From: Ectopseudomonas composti
GTDB taxonomy: Bacteria > Pseudomonadota > Gammaproteobacteria > Pseudomonadales > Pseudomonadaceae
Reading direction: 5' to 3'
Length of the DNA: 64,000 nt
Assembly (NCBI RefSeq): GCF_900115475.1
Contig: NZ_FOWP01000001.1
Coordinates: 248,001-312,000 of the forward strand
A model generated the notes under the pieces. It made no database searches, was not told the origin of the DNA, and saw nothing but the letters and a program-made list of their open reading frames with translations. The translations under genes and the position numbers were made by a program. This document shows, one piece after another, positions 7,434 through 16,853 of the stretch (positions are counted from its first letter, which is position 1; every line of letters begins with the position of its first letter).

Positions 7434-9137
7434 ATGAACGATGCGGTTTCCCTTTCAGGCCTGGCCAGACAGATTGTCGCGGCGCAGTTGCTGGATGAGA
7501 AGAGCGCCCAGCAGGCGCAAACCCAGGCCAAACGCAACCAGCTGCCACTGGTAACCTACCTGGTGCAGAACAAACTGGTAAAAAGTCGCGACTTGGCAGA
7601 ATTGGCCTCCGAGCAGTTTGGTGTAGCCTTCATCGATCTTTCTGCCATTGACAAGGAAGGGCAGCCCAAAGACCTGATCAGTGAAAAGCTGGTACGCCAG
7701 CATCGCGCTTTACCGCTATGGCGCCGTGGCAACAAGCTGTTTATCGGTGTGTCCGACCCTAGCAACCATCAATCCATTACCGATATTCAATTCAGCACGG
7801 GCCTCAATACCGAAGCGGTGCTGGTCGAAGACGACAAGCTAGGCGAGGCCATCGAAAAATTCTTCGACAGTGCCACCAGCGGCATGGAAGACCTAGGTGA
7901 TGTCGATTTGGATGGCCTCGATGTGGAGGCAGTCGACGACGACAAGAACGATGCGTCCAGTGGCGGAGACGCCGATGATGCACCCGTGGTGCGTTTCGTC
8001 AACAAGATGCTATTGGATGCTATTCGCCTGGGTTCCTCCGACCTGCACTTCGAGCCCTACGAAAAGGCTTACCGGGTACGCTTTCGAACCGACGGCATCC
8101 TTCACGAAACGGCGCGACCGCCGATTCAGTTGGCGCCGAGGATTTCCGCCCGCCTCAAGGTAATGGCCGCACTGGATATTTCCGAAAGGCGCAAGCCGCA
8201 GGATGGCCGGATCAAGATGAAAATCTCCAAGACCAAGGCCATTGATTTCCGCGTCAACACCCTGCCCACACTATGGGGCGAGAAGATCGTGATGCGGATT
8301 CTCGACCCTACAAGCGCGCAAATGGGCATCGACGCTCTAGGGTACGAGGAAAGCCAGAAAGACCTGTATATGGCAGCCCTTAAGCAACCGCAAGGCATGA
8401 TTTTGGTAACCGGCCCCACCGGTTCAGGCAAAACGGTGTCGCTCTATACCGGCCTGAATATCCTCAACACCCCCGATGTGAATATCTCCACCGCTGAAGA
8501 TCCGGTGGAGATCAATCTGGAGGGCATCAACCAGGTCAACGTCAACCCCAAGCAGGGCATGGACTTTACCGCGGCGCTACGCGCCTTCCTGCGCCAGGAC
8601 CCGGACATCATCATGGTCGGCGAGATCCGCGACCTGGATACCGCCTCAATCGCGGTAAAAGCAGCGCAGACCGGGCATATGGTGATGTCCACCCTGCACA
8701 CCAATAGTGCTGCGGAAACCCTGACCCGCCTGCGCAATATGGGCGTGCCGTCATTCAATATTGCCACTTCGGTCAACCTGATCATTGCCCAGCGCCTGGC
8801 ACGCAAGCTATGCAGCAGCTGCAAGAAGGAAGTGGACGTACCGCGCGACACCTTGCTGGCCGAGGGCTTCCCTGAAGACAAGATCGGCAGCTTCAAGCTC
8901 TACGGCCCTGTAGGCTGCGAAAATTGCAAAAATGGCTACAAAGGTCGTGTCGGTATTTATGAAGTGGTTAAAAACACGCCCAACCTGCAGCGGATTATCA
9001 TGGAGGAAGGCAACTCCATCGATATCGCAGCACAAATGCGCAAAGATGGCTTTAATGATTTGCGTGCCTCCGGCCTGCTCAAAGCCATGCAAGGCGTGAC
9101 GAGCCTGGAGGAAATCAACCGCGTGACCAAGGATTAA
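7434..9137 (+). CDS. pilB: Type IV pilus extension ATPase PilB
   Basis: This 567-residue cytoplasmic hexameric ATPase powers pilus assembly. An N-terminal MshEN-type domain (about 1-150) precedes the secretion ATPase core. Walker A GPTGSGKT is at 327-334, followed by STAEDPVE (Asp box), the Walker B segment DIIMVGEIRD and the His-box segment MSTLHTNSA. A zinc-binding tetracysteine is formed by Cys460, Cys463, Cys495 and Cys498. A short acidic linker around residues 150-185 joins the domains. AGAGG precedes the ATG at 7434. pilC follows after three bases and pilD soon after, so pilBCD is one operon, divergent from pilA. Confidence 0.98.
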   Translation: MNDAVSLSGLARQIVAAQLLDEKSAQQAQTQAKRNQLPLVTYLVQNKLVKSRDLAELASEQFGVAFIDLSAIDKEGQPKDLISEKLVRQHRALPLWRRGNKLFIGVSDPSNHQSITDIQFSTGLNTEAVLVEDDKLGEAIEKFFDSATSGMEDLGDVDLDGLDVEAVDDDKNDASSGGDADDAPVVRFVNKMLLDAIRLGSSDLHFEPYEKAYRVRFRTDGILHETARPPIQLAPRISARLKVMAALDISERRKPQDGRIKMKISKTKAIDFRVNTLPTLWGEKIVMRILDPTSAQMGIDALGYEESQKDLYMAALKQPQGMILVTGPTGSGKTVSLYTGLNILNTPDVNISTAEDPVEINLEGINQVNVNPKQGMDFTAALRAFLRQDPDIIMVGEIRDLDTASIAVKAAQTGHMVMSTLHTNSAAETLTRLRNMGVPSFNIATSVNLIIAQRLARKLCSSCKKEVDVPRDTLLAEGFPEDKIGSFKLYGPVGCENCKNGYKGRVGIYEVVKNTPNLQRIIMEEGNSIDIAAQMRKDGFNDLRASGLLKAMQGVTSLEEINRVTKD

Positions 9138-9140
9138 CCC

Positions 9141-10364
9141 ATGGCGACGAAAGCACTAAAAACCAGCACATTCGTCTGGGAAGGCACCGACCGTAAAGGC
9201 AGCAAGATCAAAGGGGAGCTCAGCGGGCAGAACCCCGCACTGGTCAAAGCACAACTGCGCAAACAGGGGATCAACCCAACTAAGGTCCGCCAGAAATCCA
9301 GCTTCGCCCTGAGCAAGGGTAAAAAGATAAAACCGCTGGATATCGCTCTGTTTACACGGCAGATGGCGACCATGATGAAAGCCGGCGTGCCATTGCTGCA
9401 GAGCTTTGACATCATTGCCGAAGGCTTCGATAACCCCAACATGCGCAAACTGGTGGAGGACCTCAAGCAGGAGGTGGCTGCGGGTAACAGCTTTGCTTCG
9501 GCCCTGCGCAAACAACCCAAGTACTTCGACGACCTGTACTGCAATCTTGTCGATTCCGGGGAGCAGTCCGGTGCCTTGGAAACTTTGCTCGACCGCGTGG
9601 CAACCTACAAGGAAAAGACCGAAGCACTCAAGGCCAAAATCAAGAAGGCGATGACATACCCGACCGCGGTGGTAGTCGTGGCAATCGTTGTCTCGGCGAT
9701 TCTGCTGATCAAGGTGGTGCCGGCCTTCGAGAGTGTATTCTCCGGCTTCGGCGCCGAGCTACCGGCGTTCACACAGATGGTCGTTGGCCTCTCAGTGGTC
9801 CTGCGTGAATGGTGGGTGTATGCACTGCTCGGTATCTTTGCTTTAGGCTACGTGTTGAAAGAGGCCAACCTGCGTTCTGAGAAGTTCCGTGATAGCAAGG
9901 ATCGCCTGCTGCTCAAGGTGCCAATCGTTGGCGAAATTCTGTACAAGTCCTCGGTGGCCCGCTTTGCACGTACGCTCTCGACTACTTTCGCCGCTGGCGT
10001 GCCACTGGTCGACGCGCTGGACTCAGTGGCTGGGGCGACCGGTAACGTGAAATTCCGCAATGCGGTGGGCCAGATCAAGAACGACGTTTCCAGCGGTACT
10101 CAACTCAACTTCTCTATGCGCTCGACCAACGTGTTCCCGACTATGGCCGTGCAGATGACCGCAATCGGCGAAGAGTCCGGCGCTCTGGATGAAATGCTGG
10201 CTAAGGTCGCCACCTTTTATGAAGACGAGGTTGATCACATGGTCGACAACCTCAGTAGCCTGATGGAACCGATGATCATGGCCGTACTGGGCGTCGTGGT
10301 TGGTGGCTTGGTGATTGCCATGTACCTGCCTATCTTCCAACTGGGGAATGTGGTCGGCGGTTAA
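9141..10364 (+). CDS. pilC: Type IV pilus inner-membrane platform protein PilC
   Basis: A 407-residue polytopic protein on which PilB acts to add pilins. Two GspF domains are visible, one beginning near residue 70 (LFTRQMATMMKAGVPLLQSF) and the other near 270 (FARTLSTTFAAGVPLVDALD). Hydrophobic helices follow at about 175-195, 225-240 and 380-400. Family length is typical. AAGGA inside the pilB stop region serves as ribosome site seven bases before the ATG, implying translational coupling. Confidence 0.97.
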   Translation: MATKALKTSTFVWEGTDRKGSKIKGELSGQNPALVKAQLRKQGINPTKVRQKSSFALSKGKKIKPLDIALFTRQMATMMKAGVPLLQSFDIIAEGFDNPNMRKLVEDLKQEVAAGNSFASALRKQPKYFDDLYCNLVDSGEQSGALETLLDRVATYKEKTEALKAKIKKAMTYPTAVVVVAIVVSAILLIKVVPAFESVFSGFGAELPAFTQMVVGLSVVLREWWVYALLGIFALGYVLKEANLRSEKFRDSKDRLLLKVPIVGEILYKSSVARFARTLSTTFAAGVPLVDALDSVAGATGNVKFRNAVGQIKNDVSSGTQLNFSMRSTNVFPTMAVQMTAIGEESGALDEMLAKVATFYEDEVDHMVDNLSSLMEPMIMAVLGVVVGGLVIAMYLPIFQLGNVVGG

Positions 10365-10369
10365 CACTC

Positions 10370-11239
10370 ATGTACCTGATAGACTTTCTGGCCAGCAACG
10401 CGTTGGCCTTCGTTTTCTGCGTGCTGCTGCTAGGACTACTAGTCGGTAGCTTCCTAAACGTTGTGATCTACCGCCTTCCAAAAATGCTCCAACGCGACTG
10501 GCAAAGCCAGGCGCGTGAGGTGCTGGAGCTCCCAGCGGCGCCTCAATCAGAAACCTTCAATCTGATTCTCCCTAACTCCAGCTGCCCCAGTTGCGGCCAT
10601 GAGATTCGCCCCTGGGAGAACATCCCAGTCATTAGCTACCTATTCCTGCGCGGTAAGTGCTCGAACTGCAAGACGCCGATCAGCAAGCGTTACCCCATCG
10701 TCGAACTGGCCTGTGGGCTGCTTTCCGCTTACGTCGCCTGGCATTTCGGTTTCACTTGGCAGACCGGGGCGATGCTGGTGCTGGCCTGGGGGCTGCTGGC
10801 GATGAGTCTGATCGATGCCGATCACCAGATTCTGCCGGACGTGCTGGTGCTGCCGCTGTTGTGGCTGGGGTTGATCGTCAATTACTACGGGTTGTTCACC
10901 AGCCTGGAAGACGCGCTGTGGGGTGCAATTGCCGGTTACCTGAGCCTGTGGTCGGTGTACTGGCTGTTCAAGCTGATCACTGGCAAGGAAGGCATGGGTT
11001 ATGGCGACTTCAAGTTGCTGGCCATGCTCGGTGCATGGGGTGGCTGGCAGATTCTGCCGCTGACCATTCTGCTGTCGTCGCTGGTCGGGGCGGTGCTGGG
11101 AGTAATCATGCTGCGCATGCGTGGCAGTGATTCCGGCACGCCGATTCCCTTCGGCCCTTATCTGGCGATTGCCGGCTGGATCGCCTTGCTCTGGGGCGAT
11201 GTGATTACCGGTAGCTATCTGAAATTCGCTGGGTTTTGA
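10370..11239 (+). CDS. pilD: Prepilin peptidase / N-methyltransferase PilD
   Basis: This 289-residue inner-membrane aspartic protease cleaves the leaders of both pilins here and of type II secretion pseudopilins, and methylates the new N-terminal Phe. The N-terminal cytoplasmic loop has the zinc pairs CPSC (near 76) and CSNC (near 101). The catalytic aspartates lie in SLIDADHQILPD and in GYGDFK, the GxGD signature. Seven or eight hydrophobic segments are apparent. It starts five bases after pilC and ends the pilBCD group; coaE follows after 190 bases. Confidence 0.97.
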   Translation: MYLIDFLASNALAFVFCVLLLGLLVGSFLNVVIYRLPKMLQRDWQSQAREVLELPAAPQSETFNLILPNSSCPSCGHEIRPWENIPVISYLFLRGKCSNCKTPISKRYPIVELACGLLSAYVAWHFGFTWQTGAMLVLAWGLLAMSLIDADHQILPDVLVLPLLWLGLIVNYYGLFTSLEDALWGAIAGYLSLWSVYWLFKLITGKEGMGYGDFKLLAMLGAWGGWQILPLTILLSSLVGAVLGVIMLRMRGSDSGTPIPFGPYLAIAGWIALLWGDVITGSYLKFAGF

Positions 11240-11289
11240 ACTGCCCCAGCTAACCTCGTCACTCTCGCGAAGAGCCTGTCCCCGAAGCG

Positions 11290-11352
11290 CTCCTGATCGG
11301 ACGGGAATCCATACCGCAGACTGTATCCCCGCCTTCGCGGGGATGACGGATC
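11290..11352. repeat. REP-like repeat between pilD and coaE
   Basis: The hairpin ATCCCCGCCTTCGCGGGGAT (11324-11343) belongs to the GTCAT-CCCGC..GCGGG-type family that occurs again, doubled, at 13614-13680. It separates the pilus genes from coaE. Confidence 0.6.
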
Positions 11353-11431
11353 GCGGGACACGCGGTTCGCATCATCCAGCAATCCCCCCTACAATCGCGG
11401 CCTTGAGCAATAACGAGGCTGCATTGGCGTT

Positions 11432-12040
11432 ATGAAACCCTGGATACTCGGCCTGACTGGCGGCATTGGCAGCGGTAAGAGCGCGGTGGCGCAAGGTTTT
11501 ATCGAGCGCGGCGTGCATGTGGTCGATGCTGACCATGCGGCGCGCTGGGTGGTCGAGCCAGGCCGTCCGGCGCTGGCAAAAATCGTCGAACACTTCGGTG
11601 AGGGCGTACTGCAAGCCAATGGCGAACTGGATCGAACGGCACTGCGCAAACTGATCTTTGCCGACCCCGAGCAGCGCCGCTGGCTGGAAAGCCTGCTGCA
11701 TCCGCTGATCGGCCAGGAGATCGTTCAGGTCCTTGCGCGTGCCGAGTCGCCTTACGCCATTCTCGTCTCACCGCTGCTGGTCGAGTCTGGCCAGCGGCAA
11801 ATGACCCAGCGAGTGTTGGTCGTCGACACCCCTGCAGAACTGCAGGTCCAACGCACCATCGTGCGTGACCAGAGCTCGGAAGAGCAGGTTCGCGCCATCA
11901 TGCAGGCGCAGGCCAGCCGCGAAGAGCGGCTGCGCCATGCCCACGACGTTCTGGTCAATGATCGCGATATGGCGTGGCTGGACGCGGAGGTCGAACGCCT
12001 GCACAACTTCTATCTGACCCTGCGTGGAGGCCAGCCATGA
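11432..12040 (+). CDS. coaE: Dephospho-CoA kinase CoaE
   Basis: A 202-residue kinase for the last step of coenzyme A synthesis, phosphorylating the 3'-OH of dephospho-CoA. The P-loop [11 protein letters not shown] lies at residues 6-16, followed by [15 protein letters not shown] (catalytic Asp) and the LHPLIGQEI segment, with [14 protein letters not shown] for the core strand. Length fits. The yacG start codon overlaps its stop (ATGA), so the two are translationally coupled, as commonly seen downstream of pilD in proteobacteria. Confidence 0.97.
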   Translation: MKPWILGLTGGIGSGKSAVAQGFIERGVHVVDADHAARWVVEPGRPALAKIVEHFGEGVLQANGELDRTALRKLIFADPEQRRWLESLLHPLIGQEIVQVLARAESPYAILVSPLLVESGQRQMTQRVLVVDTPAELQVQRTIVRDQSSEEQVRAIMQAQASREERLRHAHDVLVNDRDMAWLDAEVERLHNFYLTLRGGQP

Positions 12041-12231
12041 CCACTACCGTTCAATGCCCGACTTGCGGCGCGCCCGTTGAGTGGAAAGCCGAAAATACCT
12101 ATCGTCCGTTCTGCTGCGAGCGCTGCAAGCTGATCGATCTGGGCGCCTGGGCCTCCGGAGAGCATGCAATTCCCGGCAATGATCTGGAAGACGATGTATT
12201 CAGTGGCGACCTGCCAACCCAGCCTCATTGA
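12037..12231 (+). CDS. yacG: DNA gyrase inhibitor YacG, zinc-binding
   Basis: A 64-residue protein with a four-Cys zinc site: CPTC near the N-terminus and CCERC about 18 residues on, followed by [17 protein letters not shown], the family signature. YacG binds GyrB and inhibits gyrase in E. coli. The start at 12037 overlaps the coaE stop by four bases; a longer in-frame reading from 11974 lies inside coaE and is not used. Confidence 0.95.
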   Translation: MTTTVQCPTCGAPVEWKAENTYRPFCCERCKLIDLGAWASGEHAIPGNDLEDDVFSGDLPTQPH

Positions 12232-12238
12232 CGAACAA

Positions 12239-12336
12239 TCGCGGCTAAAGCCGCTCCTACAGTAAGCGTCTGGGTGAGCTACGGAAAACCATCAGCATCG
12301 TACGCGCTCACAGGCGGTGCGCACGGCGCACCCTAC
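12239..12336. repeat. Two REP-type palindromes downstream of yacG
   Basis: A GCGGCTAAAGCCGCTCCTAC unit (from 12241) is the classic Pseudomonas REP half, and GGTGCGCACGGCGCACCCTAC (12316-12336) is a second family seen again at 21902, 29857 and 34631. They lie between the convergent ends of yacG and the small gene at 12356. Confidence 0.6.
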
Positions 12337-12355
12337 TCATACCCACACAGAGCGC

Positions 12356-12571
12356 TCAGGGGCGCATGAAAGCGTAGTCACGCTCATCGTCGAGGTTGTC
12401 GGCGAGAAACTGCAGTTCGTGCGCCAGTTCCTGGGGTTCACGCAGCGCCTTGCTCTGCCGCACGACCTCCGACAGCAGCGCACGCAATGCCACCACCGGC
12501 TCGTAGCCCTGCACTTCGGCGTCATGCAGACCATCCTGAACAACGTCTCTCGCCCAGCTGTGAACACTCAT
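12356..12571 (-). CDS. Small conserved hypothetical protein (71 residues)
   Basis: A 71-residue soluble, helical protein (MSVHSWARDVVQDGLHDAEV start, ends DDERDYAFMRP). GAGGGA lies eight bases before the ATG at 12571, which decides the start. It occupies the slot of a small hypothetical gene after yacG in P. aeruginosa as I recall it. I do not recognise a functional family. The downstream palindromes would end its transcript. Confidence 0.65.
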   Translation of the reverse strand: MSVHSWARDVVQDGLHDAEVQGYEPVVALRALLSEVVRQSKALREPQELAHELQFLADNLDDERDYAFMRP

Positions 12572-12678
12572 GTTCGAGTCCCTCGGATAGGTTTTTCACA
12601 GCATGGCGGCAGGACCGCTTCGGATATTGACGGGGATCAATCCGCTCGACGGCATTCAATCGGCCAATACAAGGTCAT

Positions 12679-13368
12679 TCACTCGCCGCGGTCACCCTCC
12701 TTCCAGGGCGCTTGCAGGTAACGGCTGCGGTTGAAGGTTTCCAGCCAGTCCGGATAGAACACCACCAGCGCCGTGACGATGGTGCCGTTGATAAACGCCT
12801 CGGGGAACGCCACCAACCACAGGTAGCCGGCGAAGTCGTCCAGCCAGGGCGGCATGGGGAACAGACCGTCCATCCATAACAGGGCGAGACCGCCGAGCAG
12901 GGTCATCAGCGTAGCCAATGCCGCCGGGAAGAATCCGCAGAAGAAGATATAGACGAACAGGTTACGCGGCTGTGCACGCTCTACGCGGATCGCGCACAGC
13001 TCGGTGACCAGCACAGGTATCAGCACCAGCAGCACCCCGTTGACGCCAAGCGAAGCCAGGTCCATGCGGCCGATAGCCAGCAGGCCAAGCTGTGCGGCCA
13101 GGCCTGCAAGCACGGCCAGAGGCCAGTCGAGCAGCAGGGTTACGGCAGTCATGCCGATGAAATGATAGGAAAGCCCGGAGTCGAAATCGCGGCGCACCAG
13201 CCACAGTAGGAACAGTGCGAGCATGGTGCCGAACAGCAGATGCTGGCGGCGCAGATCGCTGAACAACTCGACCCAGGGCGCCCGCGCCACCGCCCAGAGC
13301 AGCGCCAGCCCATAGATCAGCCAGCCACCGAACAGGGTAGAAAATGCCAGCAGGTTGGAAGCGATCAT
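12679..13368 (-). CDS. Polytopic membrane protein, CbiM-like/energy-coupling-factor permease family
   Basis: A 229-residue protein with about six or seven hydrophobic helices and almost no soluble domain. The stretch SYHFIGMTAVTLLLDWPLAV and the late FPEAFINGTIVTALVVFYP resemble the COG3235 / CbiM superfamily of substrate-capture subunits for metal or vitamin uptake. No ATPase or transmembrane partner is adjacent, so the transport role is uncertain. It may be an orphan S-component-like protein or have another membrane function. Confidence 0.6.
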   Translation of the reverse strand: MIASNLLAFSTLFGGWLIYGLALLWAVARAPWVELFSDLRRQHLLFGTMLALFLLWLVRRDFDSGLSYHFIGMTAVTLLLDWPLAVLAGLAAQLGLLAIGRMDLASLGVNGVLLVLIPVLVTELCAIRVERAQPRNLFVYIFFCGFFPAALATLMTLLGGLALLWMDGLFPMPPWLDDFAGYLWLVAFPEAFINGTIVTALVVFYPDWLETFNRSRYLQAPWKEGDRGE

Positions 13369-13928
13369 GTGCGCACACCCTCTCCTTCATTTTTCGCCGT
13401 ACCAGGCAGTCTACACCGGCACTTGCTCTGCCTGAGCAATCGAGCAAGAACGGGCAAGATGTTCACTGCTGAGGTTTTCGATGCATTCCTCGCAGGCGTC
13501 ACAACCTGCGCCGGAGTGACGAAGCGGTTTACCCCTGAAGTACCTAGCGAATGCATTGAGCCCTACTGGCCTAAATCCAGAGCGCCTGGATAGCTTAGGG
13601 GTGGACTGAAATAGTCGTCATTCCCGCGCAGGCGGGACGGCAGCACCTGGGCTCCCGCCTTCGCGGGAGTGACGGTGTGGAGTTATTTCCAGAGCTTCCT
13701 TAGCGGATTACCCCCCGTGCAAGCGGGGTCCAGCTGCTCGGTGCTACCGCCAATGATTCCCCTTCGGGCCAGCACAAGCGCTGTTCGGCGATGGAGCCGC
13801 TGTGCCACCACTCGGGAATGACGGCTGTCTTCATACAGCCCCCCGCACTCGCAGCCTTCAAGCGATTACCCGGCTCATCACACGGTAAGCGCTAGCATGC
13901 CAGCCTGCGCTACAGCTAAGCTCTGGAC
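13369..13928. other. Intergenic region with tandem REP-like palindromes
   Basis: These 560 bases between divergent genes hold no supported gene. From 13614 to 13680 there are two inverted copies of the GTCATTCCCGCGCAGGCGGG unit, forming a large cruciform-capable structure. A related half-unit (CCCCCCGTGCAAGCGGGGTC) starts near 13711. A promoter for the DUF1780 gene is expected close to 13900. Confidence 0.55.
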
Positions 13929-14558
13929 ATGGACGATTCCGATTATCTGCGCCTACTCACGCACCAGGCCGAACAGGCCAATGCCTTCCTCTCCAACGCG
14001 AAGAAATGGGAGCGCGAACGCTGGGTTTGCCAGCGCCTGCTGCAAGCGCTGAATGTGCGCCACCATCACGACGATTTCACGCCCAGCGGCCAGGAGCCGC
14101 CCGACGTGCTGTTTCGCGACGCCAATTTCGAAGTGTTCTTCGTGCTCGACGAAGGTCGCCGTCTCAATGACGAGTGGCGCGCGGAACTGGAGCGGCGCCG
14201 CAGCGCCTTTTCCCTGAGCCAGCTGGTGCGCCGCGAGGCACGCCCCAAGCGTATTCCTGCCAGTGAGATGCAGGCACGCCTGGCGCCGACCTTGCGCAAG
14301 AAGGCGCACAATTATCGCGAACGCGGCATCGATCTGGGCGAGCTTGACCTGGTCGCCTTCGTCAGCCTCAAACGCGCCGTGCTCGACTGCAACAGCCACT
14401 TCCCGCCACCCACCGAATATCTGCGCCAGGGCTGGCGCTCACTGTCGCTGGTTGGTCCGCGCTTCGCCCGCGTACTGTTCGCCCACCCGGACGCGCCGGA
14501 CTTTCTGCGGCAGAACCTCGGGCGCAGCCTGTTGTTCGATATTGGTATCGGCCTATGA
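13929..14558 (+). CDS. DUF1780 family protein
   Basis: A 209-residue soluble protein beginning MDDSDYLRLLTHQAEQANAF. It matches DUF1780 (PF08682), a family largely restricted to pseudomonads and close relatives. The core EPPDVLFRDANFEVFFVLDE (near residue 57) has the acidic strand-turn-strand arrangement seen in PD-(D/E)xK nuclease folds, but the Lys is not evident, so nuclease activity is only a suggestion. Its stop overlaps the start of the MOSC gene (ATGA), making a coupled pair, and the order DUF1780-MOSC-DUF3094-ndh is conserved in P. aeruginosa as I recall. Confidence 0.85.
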   Translation: MDDSDYLRLLTHQAEQANAFLSNAKKWERERWVCQRLLQALNVRHHHDDFTPSGQEPPDVLFRDANFEVFFVLDEGRRLNDEWRAELERRRSAFSLSQLVRREARPKRIPASEMQARLAPTLRKKAHNYRERGIDLGELDLVAFVSLKRAVLDCNSHFPPPTEYLRQGWRSLSLVGPRFARVLFAHPDAPDFLRQNLGRSLLFDIGIGL

Positions 14559-15103
14559 GCCCATTGCAGGAATTGCTGGCCGATGTGCCGCAGGTCGGCC
14601 AGGTACGCTGGATAGGTGTGCGCCCCAAGGCGCGTGAGGCCATGCTCGAAGTCGAAGCCGTGGAAGCTCGGCGTGAAGCCGGCCTGACGGGTGATCACAG
14701 CCGCCCAGGGCCACGCAATGCGCGGCAGGTCACCCTGATTCAATGGGAGCACCTGGCCGTCGTCGCAGGTCTGCTTGGCCGCGATACGCCGATGGAGCCA
14801 AGCGAGCTGCGCCGCAATATCGCGGTCGCCGGCATCAACCTGTTCAGCCTCAAGGGCCGCCGCTTTCGTATTGGCCAGGCCATACTGGAAACCACCGGCT
14901 GGTGCCAGCCCTGCGCCCGCCTGGAGGAGCGCCTCGGGCGCGGTACCTTCCAGGCCATGCGCGGCCATGGCGGTATCACCGCCCGCGTGATAGAGGGCGG
15001 CATCATCCGCCTGGAGGACGCCGTAAGTGTGGAAACCCTCGAAACGATATCTGACCCGCAGGACAACGACGCTCGCCAAGGCTGGCGGGCACGCCTAGAA
15101 TAG
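14555..15103 (+). CDS. MOSC domain protein
   Basis: A 182-residue protein with the MOSC (molybdenum cofactor sulfurase C-terminal) beta-barrel fold. Visible landmarks are VRPKAREAM near 20, GDHSRPGPRNARQVTLIQWE, ELRRNIAVAGINL, the F-x-I-G strand and TGWCQPCARLEE with the conserved Cys. Such domains bind Moco or handle sulfur at a reactive Cys; the substrate here is unknown. It overlaps the DUF1780 stop by four bases and probably forms an operon with the small DUF3094 gene 24 bases downstream. Confidence 0.9.
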   Translation: MSPLQELLADVPQVGQVRWIGVRPKAREAMLEVEAVEARREAGLTGDHSRPGPRNARQVTLIQWEHLAVVAGLLGRDTPMEPSELRRNIAVAGINLFSLKGRRFRIGQAILETTGWCQPCARLEERLGRGTFQAMRGHGGITARVIEGGIIRLEDAVSVETLETISDPQDNDARQGWRARLE

Positions 15104-15127
15104 CCGCATTCAAGCAGAGGCCCGCCC

Positions 15128-15301
15128 ATGACCAGCCGCCTGAGCCCCGAAGACCAGCAGAAAGTCGACCACTACCTGAGCGCACCGCAGCATCAGGTCG
15201 AACGGCAGCCGTTTCGCGTCTGGCGCCTGCTCACCGTGGTGCTGGTCATTGTCATCGGCCTGGGTCTGCTGAGCCGTTTTCTGAGTCGACTGGTGCTATG
15301 A
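15128..15301 (+). CDS. DUF3094 family small membrane protein
   Basis: A 57-residue protein starting at the ATG at 15128 and ending with TGA at 15299-15301. The N-terminus MTSRLSPEDQQKVDHYLSAP is soluble, followed by VWRLLTVVLVIVIGLGLLSR, a single membrane helix. This is the DUF3094 family, found beside ndh and the MOSC gene in Pseudomonas. No function is known to me; its position before the type II NADH dehydrogenase is conserved. Confidence 0.85.
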   Translation: MTSRLSPEDQQKVDHYLSAPQHQVERQPFRVWRLLTVVLVIVIGLGLLSRFLSRLVL

Positions 15302-15364
15302 GCTGCCTCGCGCTCGCCCTCTCGCACTCACACCGCCTTTTTCAAAGCCTTGTGAGCACTATCC

Positions 15365-16666
15365 ATGTCCCATCGCATCGTGATTGTCGGCGGCGGCGCC
15401 GGCGGTTTGGAGCTGGCCACCCGCCTTGGTAGAAAACTGGGCAAGAGTGGCGCAGCCCGAATCATCCTGGTCGACGCCAACCTCACCCACATCTGGAAAC
15501 CCCTGCTGCACGAAGTGGCCGCCGGCTCGCTGAACTCCTCGGAAGACGAACTGAACTACGTGGCCCAGGCCAAGTGGAATCATTTCGAGTTCCAGCTCGG
15601 GCGCATGTCCGGTCTCGACCGCGCTGGCAAGAGCATCACCCTGGCCCCCACGCTGGATGACGATGGCCAGGTGCTGATGCCTGAGCGCAGTATCAGCTAT
15701 GACAGCCTGGTAATCGCCGTCGGCAGCACCACCAATGACTTCGGCACCCCTGGCGCCGCCGAGCACTGCATTTTCCTCGACACCCGTGCGCAGGCCGAAC
15801 GCTTCCACCGGCGCATGCTCAGCCACTACCTGCGCGCACATGCCAGCGAGAGTGAAGACGGCTCGAGGATCGACATCGCCATCGTCGGCGCCGGCGCCAC
15901 GGGCGTCGAACTGGCCGCCGAACTGCACCACGCCGCCAAACAGCTGGCTGCCTATGGCCTCAATCGCATTCGCCCCGAAGACATGCGTATCACCCTGATC
16001 GAGGCGGGGCCTCGTGTACTGCCAGCCCTGCCCGAACGCATCGCGCGTCCGGTGCACCAGACCCTGGAGAAACTCGGCGTCACTGTACTGACCGGCGCCG
16101 CCGTCAGCGAAGTGACTGCCGAAGGCCTGAAAACCGCCGACGGCAACTTCATCCCGGCGAGCCTGAAAGTCTGGGCTGCCGGTATCCGTGCCCCCGATTT
16201 TCTCAAGGATCTCGACGGCCTGGAGAGCAACCGCATCAATCAGTTGCAGGTGCGCCCGACCCTGCAAACGACGCTCGATGACGATGTCTTCGCCTTCGGC
16301 GACTGCGCTGCCTGTCCACAGCCGGGCGATGAAGGCCGCAACGTACCACCGCGTGCCCAAGCCGCACACCAGCAAGCATCGTTGCTGGCCAAGTCGCTAC
16401 GCTTGAAGATCGCGGGCCAACCGCTGCCGGAATACCGCTATCGCGACTACGGCTCGCTGATCTCACTGTCGAGCTTCTCGGCAGTCGGCAACCTGATGGG
16501 CAACCTGACCGGCAGCGTGATGCTCGAAGGCTGGCTGGCGCGGGTGTTCTACGTGTCGCTCTACCGCATGCACCAGATGGCCCTGTATGGCGTGCCGCGC
16601 ACCCTGCTACTGATGCTCAGCGACCGCATCGGGCGCAGCACCGAGCCACGCCTCAAGCTGCACTGA
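15365..16666 (+). CDS. ndh: Type II NADH:quinone dehydrogenase Ndh
   Basis: A 433-residue monotopic flavoprotein that oxidises NADH and reduces ubiquinone without pumping protons. The FAD-binding Rossmann motif GGGAGG lies at residues 8-13. The NAD-binding motif IAIVGAGATGVELAAEL starts near 173. VFAFGDCAACPQP and VPPRAQAAHQQA near 310-335 are the quinone-pocket segments of NDH-2. A C-terminal amphipathic region anchors it to the membrane. Family length is right. No strong ribosome site is visible, but the reading frame begins with the fold. Confidence 0.95.
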   Translation: MSHRIVIVGGGAGGLELATRLGRKLGKSGAARIILVDANLTHIWKPLLHEVAAGSLNSSEDELNYVAQAKWNHFEFQLGRMSGLDRAGKSITLAPTLDDDGQVLMPERSISYDSLVIAVGSTTNDFGTPGAAEHCIFLDTRAQAERFHRRMLSHYLRAHASESEDGSRIDIAIVGAGATGVELAAELHHAAKQLAAYGLNRIRPEDMRITLIEAGPRVLPALPERIARPVHQTLEKLGVTVLTGAAVSEVTAEGLKTADGNFIPASLKVWAAGIRAPDFLKDLDGLESNRINQLQVRPTLQTTLDDDVFAFGDCAACPQPGDEGRNVPPRAQAAHQQASLLAKSLRLKIAGQPLPEYRYRDYGSLISLSSFSAVGNLMGNLTGSVMLEGWLARVFYVSLYRMHQMALYGVPRTLLLMLSDRIGRSTEPRLKLH

Positions 16667-16853
16667 AGCTGTCTATACTGGGGCACGGACGCCCCAGTCG
16701 CTGGCGGGCGTCCTGCTCGCCAACACCTGCCCATTCGAGGCATCGCGCATGAATACGCAATGACCCAGCAACGCCCCGCCTTGAGCCGAGCCACAGGCTC
16801 GACAGCCACCTGACGCCCCCATTCCAGAATCCGCCTGCAACGGAGCATCGCAG

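Noticed and set aside
13614..13680. Possible CRISPR-like repeats
   Set aside because: The copies are inverted, not direct, there are only two, and they match the REP-like unit at 11324; no cas genes are present.
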